From the NCBI GenBank assembly GCA_956465555.1, contig OY101131.1, positions 571,469 through 635,468 of the forward strand: a stretch of 64,000 bases of DNA, in the 5' to 3' direction. Under the pieces are notes generated by a model. The model was given only the letters and a program-made list of their open reading frames with translations, made no database searches and was not told where the DNA came from. Of the stretch, positions 51,867 to 62,075 are shown piece by piece (the first letter of the stretch is position 1; each line of letters opens with the position of its first letter). Source of the DNA: Nitzschia sp. pyKryTriq1. Lineage: Eukaryota > Bacillariophyta > Bacillariophyceae > Bacillariales > Bacillariaceae. The translations under genes were made by a program, and so were the position numbers.

Positions 51867-52363
51867 CTTTGGCCGCGCCGCACATGATCGATCATATAGG
51901 TAGAGGCGGGACTCTCTCTTCTAGTAGCTAAAGTTTCATCAAACTTCAAATGTCTACCTGCTACTATACTGTACAAGGACTCTGTATCTACTCGTAGAGT
52001 GCTTGTGTTCTAGTGTTCTGCTGGATCCACGACCAATCCAAGCAATGTCGGAAGTGGCAGCAACAACTGGCGAACAACAGCGCAGTACTAGTACTCCTAC
52101 AGATATATTGTGATAGTTTGATGTACTACTGCAGAGCTAACACAAAAAAAAACCTTACCGCCACAAATAATTCGATGAACAGCAAGCTTGTTCTTTCATC
52201 ACTTTACTTTAGCTCTAGACTCTGTCTGCCTCTACCGGTAGACTTCTCAGTCTAGCTATAAACTACCCCCGCACGATGCAGATCTAGAGATCTCTGGCAC
52301 GGGGCATCGTTATCCGTGACTTGGATATCATCGGGTTGTAATGACTGCGGGTACTAGTAGCTA
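51867..52363. other. Convergent spacer, no gene recognised
   Basis: About 500 bp between two 3' ends. It holds CTAGAGAG-type words and a CTCTAGACTC region near 52212. A small inverted repeat near 52275-52310 (CCCCGCACGATGC and GCACGGGGCATCG) is partly symmetrical. No gene is seen. Confidence 0.35.
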
Positions 52364-54406
52364 CTAGTATTTACAGAATGCCATGCCGTATATCTTGAAG
52401 TTGGAGCCGGACGTTAAAGATGCATCAAAGAAAATAGTGTCGCCAACTTGTGCAGGGGCACCACCGGGTATGGGAAACGTAAATGGGACATGCACGCTTG
52501 TTTGGATATCATGGTAGCCTGAAACCTCGTACGATGCCTGAAGGCCTGTATTACTAGTATAGTTTCCGCCAACCACGGCTCCTCGCTCGATTCGAACCGT
52601 CATGGCCAACGTCGTACCCACAAAGGTGGGGCCGTAACTTTGCATTATCACAACTGTGAGAGCAGACACCTCAAGATCTGAAACGGGGATTTTGAGTGAA
52701 AAGGTTGCGTTCTCCTTCTTGGCATACCAGCCAGTTCGCGGGTGTCGAATTGGATATCCATCTGCCACCCACCCGTCCACATGGGTCAGTTTGGGCTTCA
52801 ATACCCGATCGATGTCACGAGGCCATTCGATGCCGGTCACGCGGTTCGACATCCATGCGTATTCGCAAAATCTTGTGGTATTGATATTAGGCGATGCGGA
52901 GAAGTTGGCACCATCCGCCTGGCAACGCACTTCTTTTTCAACGAGGCGAGCCTTCCAGTCATCGAGCATGGACTGCTCCGTTGTTTCCTTTTTCATGTAG
53001 CCAATATATTTGGAAGGCGCGCCCCGTGTCTCCATCTCGTCCAATGTCAAGACCGCCCTTTCTTCCGTGGTGTTGGTGTTGGTGTTGGTGGGCCACCAAT
53101 GCTCCAAGTGGGTTGACGCCTGGATTCCACTGCTCGGATCCTGAAAACATGCGTCTACAATTTCAGTCAGAAAGCTATACATGACAGTCCATGCCAAACC
53201 AATATGATAACCTGTACCCATGTGAAGGGTTAATGTAGATCCCGCCAATGGATCTACGCGGCCTTGTTCAACATTGCGACTATACAGTTCGTGCCCTACA
53301 ACATTGCCAAAACTGATCGACATGAGTTGGTACCACTTCGCAATTGCATGGACGCGAGACGACTGTTCCACTGGTTTGTACACTCCCCCGTTGCTGGTGT
53401 AAAAGTCGTCTACCAAGACGACCAATGGTAAATCGGCATCGCAATATCTAAGCTTGTGTGCCGATTGGACGATATCTTGCATGTGTTGAAACAAAACTTC
53501 GTCGTCGTCGTTCTTGTGTTGCACATCGTTGGCCGAGTGGGCGAGTAAAACAATGTGTGGCATTGGCAAGCCTTCAGGGAGCAGCTGGTACTTCAATGCA
53601 ATATTGGCAATATCCGACGAGGTTCCGCCGGTGGCAATATTTGTCACCCGTACCCTCGGTTCTCCTTCAAATAGCACCTGATTCCATATATTTTGCAATC
53701 TCGCAGCCCAGGCGCAGGTGTAGGTTTCTCTTCGGGACATCTGCGGGATTCCTAGAGGCACTGTCGTGCAGTCTACCCCCTGGGTCACCGAGCCTCCCGA
53801 TACAAGTATTTCAAGGGGTTTCCCGGTCGTGGGGTAGTCCGATAGAATCTGAGCGATCCGTCGGATGGAGGCAATGCTAGGTCTGCTGGTAGTTGCTTTG
53901 CGGAGCCGTTCCGGAGTATGATACAAGTACAATTGATCGACCCAAGCTCGAAAATTTGAATCGCTACCGATTTGATCCGGAAAATACGAAGCGTGCAGCG
54001 TGCTGTTCCGGAATTGTTGTTCCCTCCAGGTGAACGCAGTGGATGGTGTTTTATCGAATTGGGAACATATGGAGTACCTGGAGTCCGTCGTGGGACCAGG
54101 ATCTGCAGCAGCAGTAGTTTCGTCTGCTAATGTCGCCGCACCACCCGTTGTTGGTTTTCTAGCTAGTACTCCTACCCAGGATTGTAAGTTCGCACCACGA
54201 TACGCTCGAATAACATCGTCGCCGGTTCCTACTACGTGTAACGCTCGGCTATCGTAATTGAATTGGAGGCCTAACAGCACACCAATGGCGACGACCGCGA
54301 TGCAGCGCCATGCCCTCAACGACTGCTTCTGACTGCCCCCAACAACCATTTGGTGCCGAAGACTCGCCGTCTGGGTCGACTCTTTTGCCTTCAATCGTAC
54401 TGGCAT
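52364..54406 (-). CDS. SGNH-hydrolase-like type II membrane protein
   Basis: Single exon, 680 residues. One N-terminal TM segment (AWRCIAVVAIGVLLGLQF) suggests a Golgi or surface type II protein. The SGNH block I appears as ILVSGGSVTQGVDC (about 200-212; GGS in place of GDS), block II Gly in NIATGGTSSD and block III Asn in LAHSANDVQ. A DYHIGLAW-type block is less clear. A C-terminal beta-rich region (about 540-680, with HPRTGWYAKKENATFSLKI) may be a carbohydrate- or ligand-binding module. This architecture recurs in diatoms. It is probably an esterase or acyltransferase on secreted glycans; the substrate is unknown. Confidence 0.72.
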   Translation of the reverse strand: MPVRLKAKESTQTASLRHQMVVGGSQKQSLRAWRCIAVVAIGVLLGLQFNYDSRALHVVGTGDDVIRAYRGANLQSWVGVLARKPTTGGAATLADETTAAADPGPTTDSRYSICSQFDKTPSTAFTWREQQFRNSTLHASYFPDQIGSDSNFRAWVDQLYLYHTPERLRKATTSRPSIASIRRIAQILSDYPTTGKPLEILVSGGSVTQGVDCTTVPLGIPQMSRRETYTCAWAARLQNIWNQVLFEGEPRVRVTNIATGGTSSDIANIALKYQLLPEGLPMPHIVLLAHSANDVQHKNDDDEVLFQHMQDIVQSAHKLRYCDADLPLVVLVDDFYTSNGGVYKPVEQSSRVHAIAKWYQLMSISFGNVVGHELYSRNVEQGRVDPLAGSTLTLHMGTGYHIGLAWTVMYSFLTEIVDACFQDPSSGIQASTHLEHWWPTNTNTNTTEERAVLTLDEMETRGAPSKYIGYMKKETTEQSMLDDWKARLVEKEVRCQADGANFSASPNINTTRFCEYAWMSNRVTGIEWPRDIDRVLKPKLTHVDGWVADGYPIRHPRTGWYAKKENATFSLKIPVSDLEVSALTVVIMQSYGPTFVGTTLAMTVRIERGAVVGGNYTSNTGLQASYEVSGYHDIQTSVHVPFTFPIPGGAPAQVGDTIFFDASLTSGSNFKIYGMAFCKY

Positions 54407-54931
54407 ACTTTAGTGGGATCGGGATCGAATGGATGAGGAAGCACTTGTTGATTTAGCAATTCTGGATCCTATGATCTCTTGTATACTTCTAGTCAGGCGC
54501 CCCCCCTTCAATCCCAAAATTCTCCCCCAAGGCTGCGCAGATACGCGCGTGTGGGCAGCGGCCCCACCATCGCGCTCCAGTGGCTAAGTTTTATAATTCT
54601 TTCATCTCGAATTGATGGGGTCATATTAGTCAGGCCAGTAGCGGTCGGGTCATTTGATAATGACTGTCGCCGATCGCTTGTTGCTGGTCGTCTTAATACT
54701 TTCATAACTTTCATGTTACTACTTGCAACTATCCTATACTCTTTGGCTAGATTTATTCCGTTTATCAGACCCAACCTCTTAGCCTAAAGCTATACAGAGT
54801 AATTGTACATCGGTGGGATATATCTTGTTACAAGATCACCGGTAGTTTTAGTCAGAATCTGGCAGAACTTGTGAATTTGGATATTCTTAGGACGTGCGTG
54901 ACGACCGATCATCGTCATAGTTGCAACAAGT
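54407..54931. other. Spacer beside the retroelement fragment
   Basis: About 525 bp between the SGNH start and the gag-like ORF. It includes the SGNH promoter and possibly degraded element sequence. I could not define a long terminal repeat. Confidence 0.35.
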
Positions 54932-55333
54932 ATGGACGACCCTATTGACACAGTGTTGGGATACATCGGCTTTGATGCCGGTGCTGCCCAAAAAGTAGGG
55001 AATGAAATAGAGCGTGGACAAGGCCTCGGAGCCTTTGCAGTCTACGATAAGAAGCGGGCTAAAGAGCTCGCGACTGACATGAAGGAAAAGCCAGCAGGCT
55101 CTAAGGTAATTATTGGTTCCAAGCGGACCGATAGGATCCGTGCAGTAGCACATTGGGTCAATGATCGGCTACGATGCAACGAGGAACCAGATATCAACGG
55201 CATGGATGAAGATGAATTCATGGCTGCAATTTCCACAAATGCCGTACAGCTCAGACCAAACGATGAAAAGTCCTCGGACAAGAAGGATCTCATTCTGTCT
55301 GGCCGCCCGCCGTGCTTTTCTTTTAAAAAATAA
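54932..55333 (+). mobile_element. Gag-like fragment of an LTR retrotransposon (Copia/CoDi-like)
   Basis: An ORF of 133 residues resembles the N-terminal region of gag-like proteins of diatom Copia-type retrotransposons: an IGF motif near the start, then a VAHWVNDRLRCNEEP segment and the GMDEDEF segment. No protease, integrase or reverse transcriptase is found nearby and no flanking long terminal repeats could be defined, so this is a broken, isolated fragment. Age cannot be judged from one copy. The family call is from memory of similar proteins. Confidence 0.5.
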
Positions 55334-55754
55334 TCAATGACTGATGAATATGCTAATCGACGAAGTTTTTATTTAACGCAAAATGTTCCGAGGCTTATTG
55401 CTAGAAGCGAAGTCCAAGTCGAACACCTCTCTAGAATGACCGTATATCACGACCAACAAATTTGCGAGTTCCGAAGATTCTTCTTCGTCTACTAGCTCGA
55501 CTACTGGTACGAGAGTACCATCGCAGTACCATTGGTACCAGGTACAGTTCGTACCAGTGCGTGTACCCTCGTACGAGATAGCAAGCATGCAACAGCACCG
55601 CGGGCGGCGGGAGAGCCTATGCTAAAAGGAAGAAGAAAAAGAATAAGAGCTGTCAGCCAGTCCATCGCATCGCATCGCATCGCATCGCATCGCATCGACC
55701 GCATCGACCAAGCGAAGTAAAGTGTCCTCAATCTCTTGGGGAATTGCCATAACC
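55334..55754. other. Spacer with GTAC words and a CATCG pentamer run
   Basis: About 420 bp. GTAC-rich around 55505-55575, then seven exact CATCG copies at 55663-55697. It presumably includes the promoter and leader of the following gene. Confidence 0.5.
55663..55697 (+). repeat. (CATCG)7 pentanucleotide microsatellite
   Basis: Seven perfect CATCG units about 60 bp upstream of the start codon at 55755, probably in the promoter or 5' leader. Confidence 0.95.
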
Positions 55755-58700
55755 ATGGAGGTATCTCCTTCCTACCGAGTAAAGAAAGCGATCACAAAAC
55801 AGCAACAGCCGTCTCAGCAGTCTCAGCAACCAGGACAAACGGCCGGTGAAAATCCAGCGGAAATGAAGTTGGAAATGGATGAATTTGAAGTTCCCCTCCA
55901 AACTTCTACGACCACGAGTACTTCAACCAGACGTCCTTCCAAAATAATCAGTGATACTGCTTCTTCCCGACAACGACGACTCAGTCAGACCTCTCAAGCC
56001 AGCAATAATAGCAGTACGGGTGGTGGTGACGACAGTACTCAAGACAACGATGAAGAAGACGACGATCGGGGAATTGCCAACGCGATTCATTCCTTGGGAT
56101 CCTCGGCGGTTCCGGCATCGTTTCGACGCCGGGTTTCCTCCAAACACTCGGCGGCGGCAGCAGCAGCAGCGACACGGAGATCCTCTCAAAGCAGCAGCGG
56201 TAGTCAAAGCCCCATGGTCAGTCCTGCTTCTACCAGTCGACAAAAATTGCGATCGAAATCCTTTGTCATGGAACATCCTTCAGCTGCTGCTGCCACTCGT
56301 GCATCCTTCGATGCCAGTAGTGTCACCTCTTCGCGCCGTCGTAGCACTCGATCTCGTGATCCAAATACTCGCAATGCTTCGGCGTCTCCCAGTCGAAGAA
56401 GACAGCGGTCCTTGTCGCGAGATGCTGCTACTCGTCGGAGTCAACATCGATCCAAGTCGAGGGATCGGTCCGCAGCCACAGGTCCTAAATCTCCTTCCAC
56501 CTCCTCCTCGCGGAGATCATTGCGTCTTTCGGCGGCGGCGGTGGCGGCTCTTCCTGGTGATGGTGGTGGTGGCGGTGGGTCATCACCGCGCAGACAACGC
56601 TCCAGTGCTAGTGCTACTGCTACTAGCAATGTCAGTCAACGAAGCGGAAGGACGGTATCACTTCATTCCTCGTCGAATAATAATAATCGAGTGCGGAGCA
56701 AAGCGGCATTAGAAGAAAGTGGTGTTATCGACATGGAGGAATCGTCTTCTTCCATGACGATGTCAAGACGGTCACGTCGGCATCGAAGTTTATCGACCGA
56801 TGCCGAAAGTCGACAGAGGCAACGTCATCATCGCAGCAGGTCCAGGGATGCATCTACTACTGCTACTGCTGCGTCGTCGTCGTCATCATTGTCCACCCGC
56901 AAACCCCCAGAAAAATCCAAGAGTCTCCGTGGGTCTTCGCAAATCAGCAGCAGCAGCAGTCTCTACAACAAATCACCTGGATCCTCCCGCCGCAGTTTGA
57001 CGAGCCGTCGGTCGGTATCCTCCACTCATTTGGCATCACCTTCACCGCCCACTCCAATATCGTCATCAGCACGCAGCATTAACAATCAGGATGAAGAGGG
57101 GACTTCGATGCCTGGAGGTTCTCCTTTGACGCGCAGAGAATCCCTCACCCGCCGTCATCATCATCAACATCACCACCAGGCGGGGGTAGTGTCATCCTCC
57201 AATCATAGCAGTGCGAGTGACTCCTCCTCGCATCATCATCACCATCATCAGCACGGTGGATCATCCCATCACAGCAGCAGCAGCAAATCGAAACGGCGTC
57301 TATCTTCCGAGCAGTCGCCATCTTCGCCTTTGTCTCCACCGAATACACTGATCGTCGATCATCACAATAGCAATAATCAGAATGACGTGGACCCCAACAT
57401 AATGAACAACAGCAAAAATATTATTTTCGAAGATGCAGCCGAAGATGAAGTGTCCATGGCATCGACCGTTCAATCCGGCCCAAAAGGCCCTCGTCCAAAA
57501 GTGGACACTTCTACGGCTACTGCTGATCACGCAGAGAAGAAAAAACCAAGCCAATTGGAACGAATGCTCCAACAAGACGATCATGAGCATCATCATCATC
57601 AACGGCGGGTGGTCCATTCCATGGTTTCTTTGCCGGGTGATCCCGCCCATGCCATGATGGAAGATGATGATGATGATGATGAGGAGGATCATAGGAGTGT
57701 CATGACCGATACAAGACAGTCGGAACGACGATCGTCGCCCAACCACAAAGTACGGCCCAAACTGCGGGGACGACGGCCACGACCGGAAACGAGCAAGTCC
57801 TTGGATGAAAGTGTGAGCAGTATCGTGTCGTCTACCAACAACAACAACAACCACACCAACAAGCCTGTAGGATCCCCGGTGTACTCCCATTCAGTGCGAC
57901 GCAAGCCTTCTCCACAGACAATCACTTCGCCCAGGAAAAGCCGATCAGTCTCTGCCAGTAATACAAGTAGTCCCAAGAAAACTCCTCCTGCTAAAAACAA
58001 CAACAACAAAATTTACGTGGGCGGCGCACAGAACCCTCCTTCCCTGGAACAATTGTCTCCATCTTCCAACAAGAATAATGTGGAGAAAGAGGAAGAAAAT
58101 CAGGAGGAGTCAGAAGCATCATCTGCCCGACCCATCAGTACGAGTACGAAGGACCATCACCAGCAATTACTACCACCAGTAGCGGCGGGGTCGGCTATTA
58201 GCAAGCCTAGCTCAAGCCGGTCAGTGGGAGGTGTGCCCACAACAACTGCTCCTACGGGTGGTACCAAAACGCCTGCTGCTATTGGTACGGAAACATTATT
58301 TCCCTCTGACTTTGAAGTGGCCATGGAACCATTGGTGGTCGACAAACCAGCATCCATGCAAGAATTCTTTGGGGATTCCTTTCAACAGGGGGTGGACAAT
58401 GAGCCGGAGAATGCCACAAGCAAGGACAGTAAATCTTTGGAGAATCTCTTTGAATCCTCAATGACGATGCCGGAGGGCACAGAAAACCCACGGTCGCTGG
58501 AATCGTTGTTTGCATCGCAAGAACAACAGCAGCAACAACAACAACATTCCTTCTTGGGCAGAGGCTCGGCCTCCTTGTCGGACCTGTTCGCTTCGGCGCC
58601 CTCGTTGAATATCGCTTCCTTGCCCGATCCTTCTGTCTGCAGCAGTCCTGCTGCTTCCTTTACCGCGGAGCGAGCCTTTCTGGTGGCGGCCAAGAGTCAA

Positions 58701-59555
58701 CCCGGCACGAAAAACAACAACAACAACAAAAATACGCCCTTGGGGAATCATTTACAGGGAGCAGGAGCGATGGGACGCTCCTGGGGGAATTTGGGGAATT
58801 TCGCGGCATTGGATCCATCGGTTGCTTCTAGTGGGGGTGTTCCTGAAGATCACAGTGACGTGGCATCCATGGGATCTGGAGACTTGAGTAGTGTGGGAGG
58901 ACCCGTTCCTTTACGACGGTCACGATCCTTTGGAGAAATCTCGAAATTCATGGGGTTAGGTGGAGGTGGAACGACCAAAGATGCTGCTGCCCATGGACCA
59001 CGAAGAGGCAAGAAACCAGCCACCAAGCCAGCATCGATGAAATCTATCAACACGTTCGCCCATGACGATGAGGGAACTATATTGAATACTCATCCTACCG
59101 GAACTACTAGTGGTGGCACGAAGAAGCACCACCAGATCCCACCTACAGCAACCATTGTTGGCATGCCCGCGGATGCGGCCCAAGCGGTGACTACCGGTAC
59201 CGGAGCGACAGAAGGAATAGTCCGCGTCATTCGAACGAGCGCTGCTTCGTATGGGACCGAAAGTGACGATAGCAGTGAGGGCTCCGGTGAGGAGGCCGAA
59301 CAGGAATATCTCCAATTGTGCATTCCTTCGTCGACCAACACTCTCACCACGGCAGGCACTGATTCGTCCTTGCCCTCTCCTGTGGTCCAGTCACCGCTCA
59401 CGATGCCCGATGACCAGACAAAAGGGGGCCTTTTTCAACGCTTAGCTGGACGCGCAGTGGTGGGAAGCACAGCGCAACAACCGAACGCAAGAAAGACCTT
59501 GCTACCCCCTTGGATGCGCCAAAGAGAAGAACTTCATGATGGGGAGGAGGTGTAA
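55755..59555 (+). CDS. Very long Ser/Arg-rich disordered protein
   Basis: Single exon, 1266 residues from the ATG at 55755. I do not recognise a family. The first 450 residues are rich in RS-type dipeptides (RRSTRSRDPN, RRRQRSLSRD, SKSRDRS), recalling SR splicing factors but without an RRM. His and Asn runs and acidic stretches follow. At about 860-960 there are three spaced copies of a hydrophobic motif: SLENLFESS, SLESLFAS and SLSDLFAS, plus SMQEFFGDSF just before. Near 1065 is LRRSRSFGEISKFMG. These look like short docking motifs, possibly phosphorylated. A cytoskeletal or nuclear scaffold is possible, but nothing decides. Confidence 0.7.
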   Translation: MEVSPSYRVKKAITKQQQPSQQSQQPGQTAGENPAEMKLEMDEFEVPLQTSTTTSTSTRRPSKIISDTASSRQRRLSQTSQASNNSSTGGGDDSTQDNDEEDDDRGIANAIHSLGSSAVPASFRRRVSSKHSAAAAAAATRRSSQSSSGSQSPMVSPASTSRQKLRSKSFVMEHPSAAAATRASFDASSVTSSRRRSTRSRDPNTRNASASPSRRRQRSLSRDAATRRSQHRSKSRDRSAATGPKSPSTSSSRRSLRLSAAAVAALPGDGGGGGGSSPRRQRSSASATATSNVSQRSGRTVSLHSSSNNNNRVRSKAALEESGVIDMEESSSSMTMSRRSRRHRSLSTDAESRQRQRHHRSRSRDASTTATAASSSSSLSTRKPPEKSKSLRGSSQISSSSSLYNKSPGSSRRSLTSRRSVSSTHLASPSPPTPISSSARSINNQDEEGTSMPGGSPLTRRESLTRRHHHQHHHQAGVVSSSNHSSASDSSSHHHHHHQHGGSSHHSSSSKSKRRLSSEQSPSSPLSPPNTLIVDHHNSNNQNDVDPNIMNNSKNIIFEDAAEDEVSMASTVQSGPKGPRPKVDTSTATADHAEKKKPSQLERMLQQDDHEHHHHQRRVVHSMVSLPGDPAHAMMEDDDDDDEEDHRSVMTDTRQSERRSSPNHKVRPKLRGRRPRPETSKSLDESVSSIVSSTNNNNNHTNKPVGSPVYSHSVRRKPSPQTITSPRKSRSVSASNTSSPKKTPPAKNNNNKIYVGGAQNPPSLEQLSPSSNKNNVEKEEENQEESEASSARPISTSTKDHHQQLLPPVAAGSAISKPSSSRSVGGVPTTTAPTGGTKTPAAIGTETLFPSDFEVAMEPLVVDKPASMQEFFGDSFQQGVDNEPENATSKDSKSLENLFESSMTMPEGTENPRSLESLFASQEQQQQQQQHSFLGRGSASLSDLFASAPSLNIASLPDPSVCSSPAASFTAERAFLVAAKSQPGTKNNNNNKNTPLGNHLQGAGAMGRSWGNLGNFAALDPSVASSGGVPEDHSDVASMGSGDLSSVGGPVPLRRSRSFGEISKFMGLGGGGTTKDAAAHGPRRGKKPATKPASMKSINTFAHDDEGTILNTHPTGTTSGGTKKHHQIPPTATIVGMPADAAQAVTTGTGATEGIVRVIRTSAASYGTESDDSSEGSGEEAEQEYLQLCIPSSTNTLTTAGTDSSLPSPVVQSPLTMPDDQTKGGLFQRLAGRAVVGSTAQQPNARKTLLPPWMRQREELHDGEEV

Positions 59556-60175
59556 CGACAGCTTGTACGCATCCGTACTATGACCGTCTCTCTTTTCTTA
59601 GTGATTCTATTTTTTAGAGAGCTAGCAATGTGAAATATCTCCAGATTAGCGGTATCACCTTTAGAGTAGTAGGACTGTTCCGGCTTGCCGGCTTTCTTCA
59701 TATTACCATGGCACTTTTAACAAGAATACTACTACTAGTAGAGAGTAGAGTGGAGAATCACAGCAAAAAAAGGACACAAAGTGAATCCAAGTCAATTCCT
59801 CCAAAGCAAGCCACCCCAGAACCACCCTCTCCAATCGATGTTGAATCTACTATATGTATATGCATGTGTAGCTTGATTTCTAATTTGAATATTTCAATTC
59901 ACTATTGCACATGACACTGCCTCTCGAATCGACACCGGTCACAGGATTGGTCCCTTTGATTTCATTCATATCACAAATCATGACTCGATACTGGCCTGAA
60001 GACAACAGCAAACAGTGACATGGTGAAATAATAACAATGGAGATGGAAATATGGATATCGATGGTCGCAATAAGAAGAAAAGAAAGTGTCAGACGGAATA
60101 GTAACAAAGCAAAAGCAGCAATGACGACGGAAACTGCAATCCACCAAATTTTACCAGCGGCAACAAAATCAAAAT
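59556..60175. other. Convergent spacer, no gene recognised
   Basis: About 620 bp between two 3' ends. CTAGTAGAGAGTAGAG-type words lie near 59735-59755. Small ORFs on both strands look like noise. Confidence 0.35.
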
Positions 60176-60814
60176 TCACGTACTCGGCCAAAGACTTTGG
60201 GTCAGGTCGGCGTTTTCAAGGTCGCCAATATCTAGAATAGTTTTGGAAAACGAAGCCCGTTGAGCAACCACATCCTTCATGATAGTGCCATCCAAGGCAG
60301 CATCTTCGAATTTGGCATTTTGCAAATTGGCCCCGGAGAAGTCTGCCTTTTCCAAGCTGGCCGATTGAAAATTGGCACCTTGCAAATTGGCATTGCGGAA
60401 ATTGGTACCTTGCGCGATCACCTTGTTAAAATCCCTCCCGCTCAAGTCTTGTCCCGAAAAGTCCTGACCAGAAATGGTCTTGCCGGCATAGTCGGCGGCA
60501 AACGCTGGTGGTGATACGGTCAATACAAGCAACGCCAGAGTCGTAGCTGCCACCACTTTGGCTACTTCCTGCATACCATTATGTAGCTTGTTGGATGAAA
60601 ATGATGGTTCATCAATACACCAAGCGGATACGGAAGAGTCGTCGTCACTAAACATACCGGTAGTCCTCTTGGCCACATTCTGGATTCTCGTATTCGGTGG
60701 TGGTGGTGGTGGTGGTGGACGATGATGAACAGCTGGGTTCTTGAAACCAGTGACGACCAGTTGTCGAGTCACGCCAGTAATGACGAATAGAAGTAGCGAG
60801 GAAATGGTTCTCAT
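60176..60814 (-). CDS. Thylakoid-lumen pentapeptide-repeat protein
   Basis: Single exon, 212 residues. A signal peptide with a VTGFKNPA junction (plastid motif) is followed by a Pro tract and a second hydrophobic segment (VVAATTLALLVLTVSPPAFA), which ends in an AxA processing site after about residue 106. This is the multipartite targeting of a complex-plastid lumenal protein, here without a twin Arg, so Sec-type. The mature part is a pentapeptide beta-helix (A(D/N)LxX pattern): GQDFSGQDLSGRDF, GTNFRNANLQGANF, ADFSGANLQNAKF and ENADLTQSL. It resembles plant lumenal TL17-type proteins, whose function is not settled. Confidence 0.85.
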   Translation of the reverse strand: MRTISSLLLFVITGVTRQLVVTGFKNPAVHHRPPPPPPPPNTRIQNVAKRTTGMFSDDDSSVSAWCIDEPSFSSNKLHNGMQEVAKVVAATTLALLVLTVSPPAFAADYAGKTISGQDFSGQDLSGRDFNKVIAQGTNFRNANLQGANFQSASLEKADFSGANLQNAKFEDAALDGTIMKDVVAQRASFSKTILDIGDLENADLTQSLWPST

Positions 60815-61463
60815 GGTTGTTGTGGATGTTTATGAAGATGCATGGAGGATACTGGCATGCATTGCGATGAGATAATGGGAGATGGCAACAAACGACAAAA
60901 CATCAAACGCACTTGTGGTTATTATTCGGGATCAAAAAGTTCCCGCCAAAAAGATACGCTAGCGGCCTTCAAGTGCAGAAGTCGAATGAATCAAAAATCA
61001 TTGAGTCACGAGTCATCAGTCAGTCGTCACGACGGCGACCCTCCTCGTCATCGTCAGACGCGTCCACCGCCTGCTTTCATTCTATCGTTATGCGTACGAA
61101 ATGTTGTACGTGTATCGTGCGTGCTATCACCGCGCTATCTACAGTGCTACTCTAGCTAGAGAGAGTAGTAGAGAGCTCACCACCTCTTGGGCGGGAAGCG
61201 CTCTATTAGTAGTAGTAGAGTACACGACAGATGTGATCTCTCTCTCTCTTTCCCTACTACTAGTAGTAGTAGAGAGAGAAAGCTAGACAAGGACAAGACC
61301 ACCGAAGTTGCTGACAGGAAGTAACGCACCAAGCCATTGTTTACTAATTGTGCCTTGAAAACAATAATTCAATTCATACTATTAGTAGTTTACTAATAGC
61401 TCCGTGTCGTGGTGATTCATTCGACCATTCGACGAGAACCACAAAATATGATGAATTCTTGAT
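60815..61463. other. Spacer with CTAGAGAG hairpin words
   Basis: About 650 bp upstream of the pentapeptide gene and downstream of the LEA gene. At about 61145-61290 there is a dense cluster of CTAGCTAGAGAG and TAGTAGTAGAG words that can pair with each other. No gene is seen. Confidence 0.4.
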
Positions 61464-62075
61464 CTACGAGCTCTTCTTGACCGCATCATTATATGCCTTT
61501 TCTGTGGCGTCCGAAAAGTCGTCGGACGCCTCGTTCAGGGTATTCCCAGCATCATCCATGGCATCTCCCACGTCACCACGAGCATGATCAAAGGCATCGC
61601 CAATCTCATGAGAAGCATCTTGGACCTTGTCGGTGGCCTCGTTGAACTTGTCTTGGGCGGTTTCTTTGGTGCCCACGACGGCATCCATAGCATTACCTGC
61701 CTTATCCTTGATATAATCCTTGGCATCAACTGCCTTTTCTTTCACAGTGTCTTTTGTGTCGACGGCAAAGTCCTTGATATTTCCAGCTTGATCCTTGACA
61801 TAGTCCTTTACATCCCCCGCTTTGTCTTTGACATAGTCTTTGGTATTGCCTGCTTTGTCCTTGATGTAATCCTTGGCATCCACGGCCGCGTCCTTGACTT
61901 TGGAAACGACGCCCTTGTCGTCGCTGGTGCTGCTTGCACCATAGAGCCAGGACGTTCCTCGTGAGTTGGTTGCTTGGGCGGTCACCAAAAATGTGGGACT
62001 TTGAAAGGCACTTGTCGTCGCCGAGAGAAAGGCAAGGAAAAGGAGGGAGGTCGTGTTCTTGTTGTTATAAAGCAT
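61464..62075 (-). CDS. Plastid-targeted LEA-like (group 3) protein
   Basis: Single exon, 203 residues. The N-terminus is a signal peptide ending in TTSAFQSPTF, a textbook ASAFAP-like plastid junction. From about residue 55 the protein is a run of 11-residue repeats: AVDAKDYIKDK, AGNTKDYVKDK, AGDVKDYVKDQ, AGNIKDFAVDT and so on, which is the amphipathic-helix pattern of group 3 LEA proteins. The last third (about 140-203) becomes Asp/Ala-rich. LEA proteins are disordered when wet and protect membranes or proteins during drying, freezing or salt stress. Plastid stroma location is inferred from the leader. Confidence 0.85.
   Translation of the reverse strand: MLYNNKNTTSLLFLAFLSATTSAFQSPTFLVTAQATNSRGTSWLYGASSTSDDKGVVSKVKDAAVDAKDYIKDKAGNTKDYVKDKAGDVKDYVKDQAGNIKDFAVDTKDTVKEKAVDAKDYIKDKAGNAMDAVVGTKETAQDKFNEATDKVQDASHEIGDAFDHARGDVGDAMDDAGNTLNEASDDFSDATEKAYNDAVKKSS

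Noticed and set aside
55663-55697. Telomere-like or replication-origin repeat
   Set aside because: CATCG x7 is a pentamer microsatellite; it does not match TTAGGG-type telomere repeats.
57300-57890. Minus-strand ORF of 196 residues
   Set aside because: It is a shadow of the Ser/Arg/His-rich plus-strand gene, generated by its biased codons.
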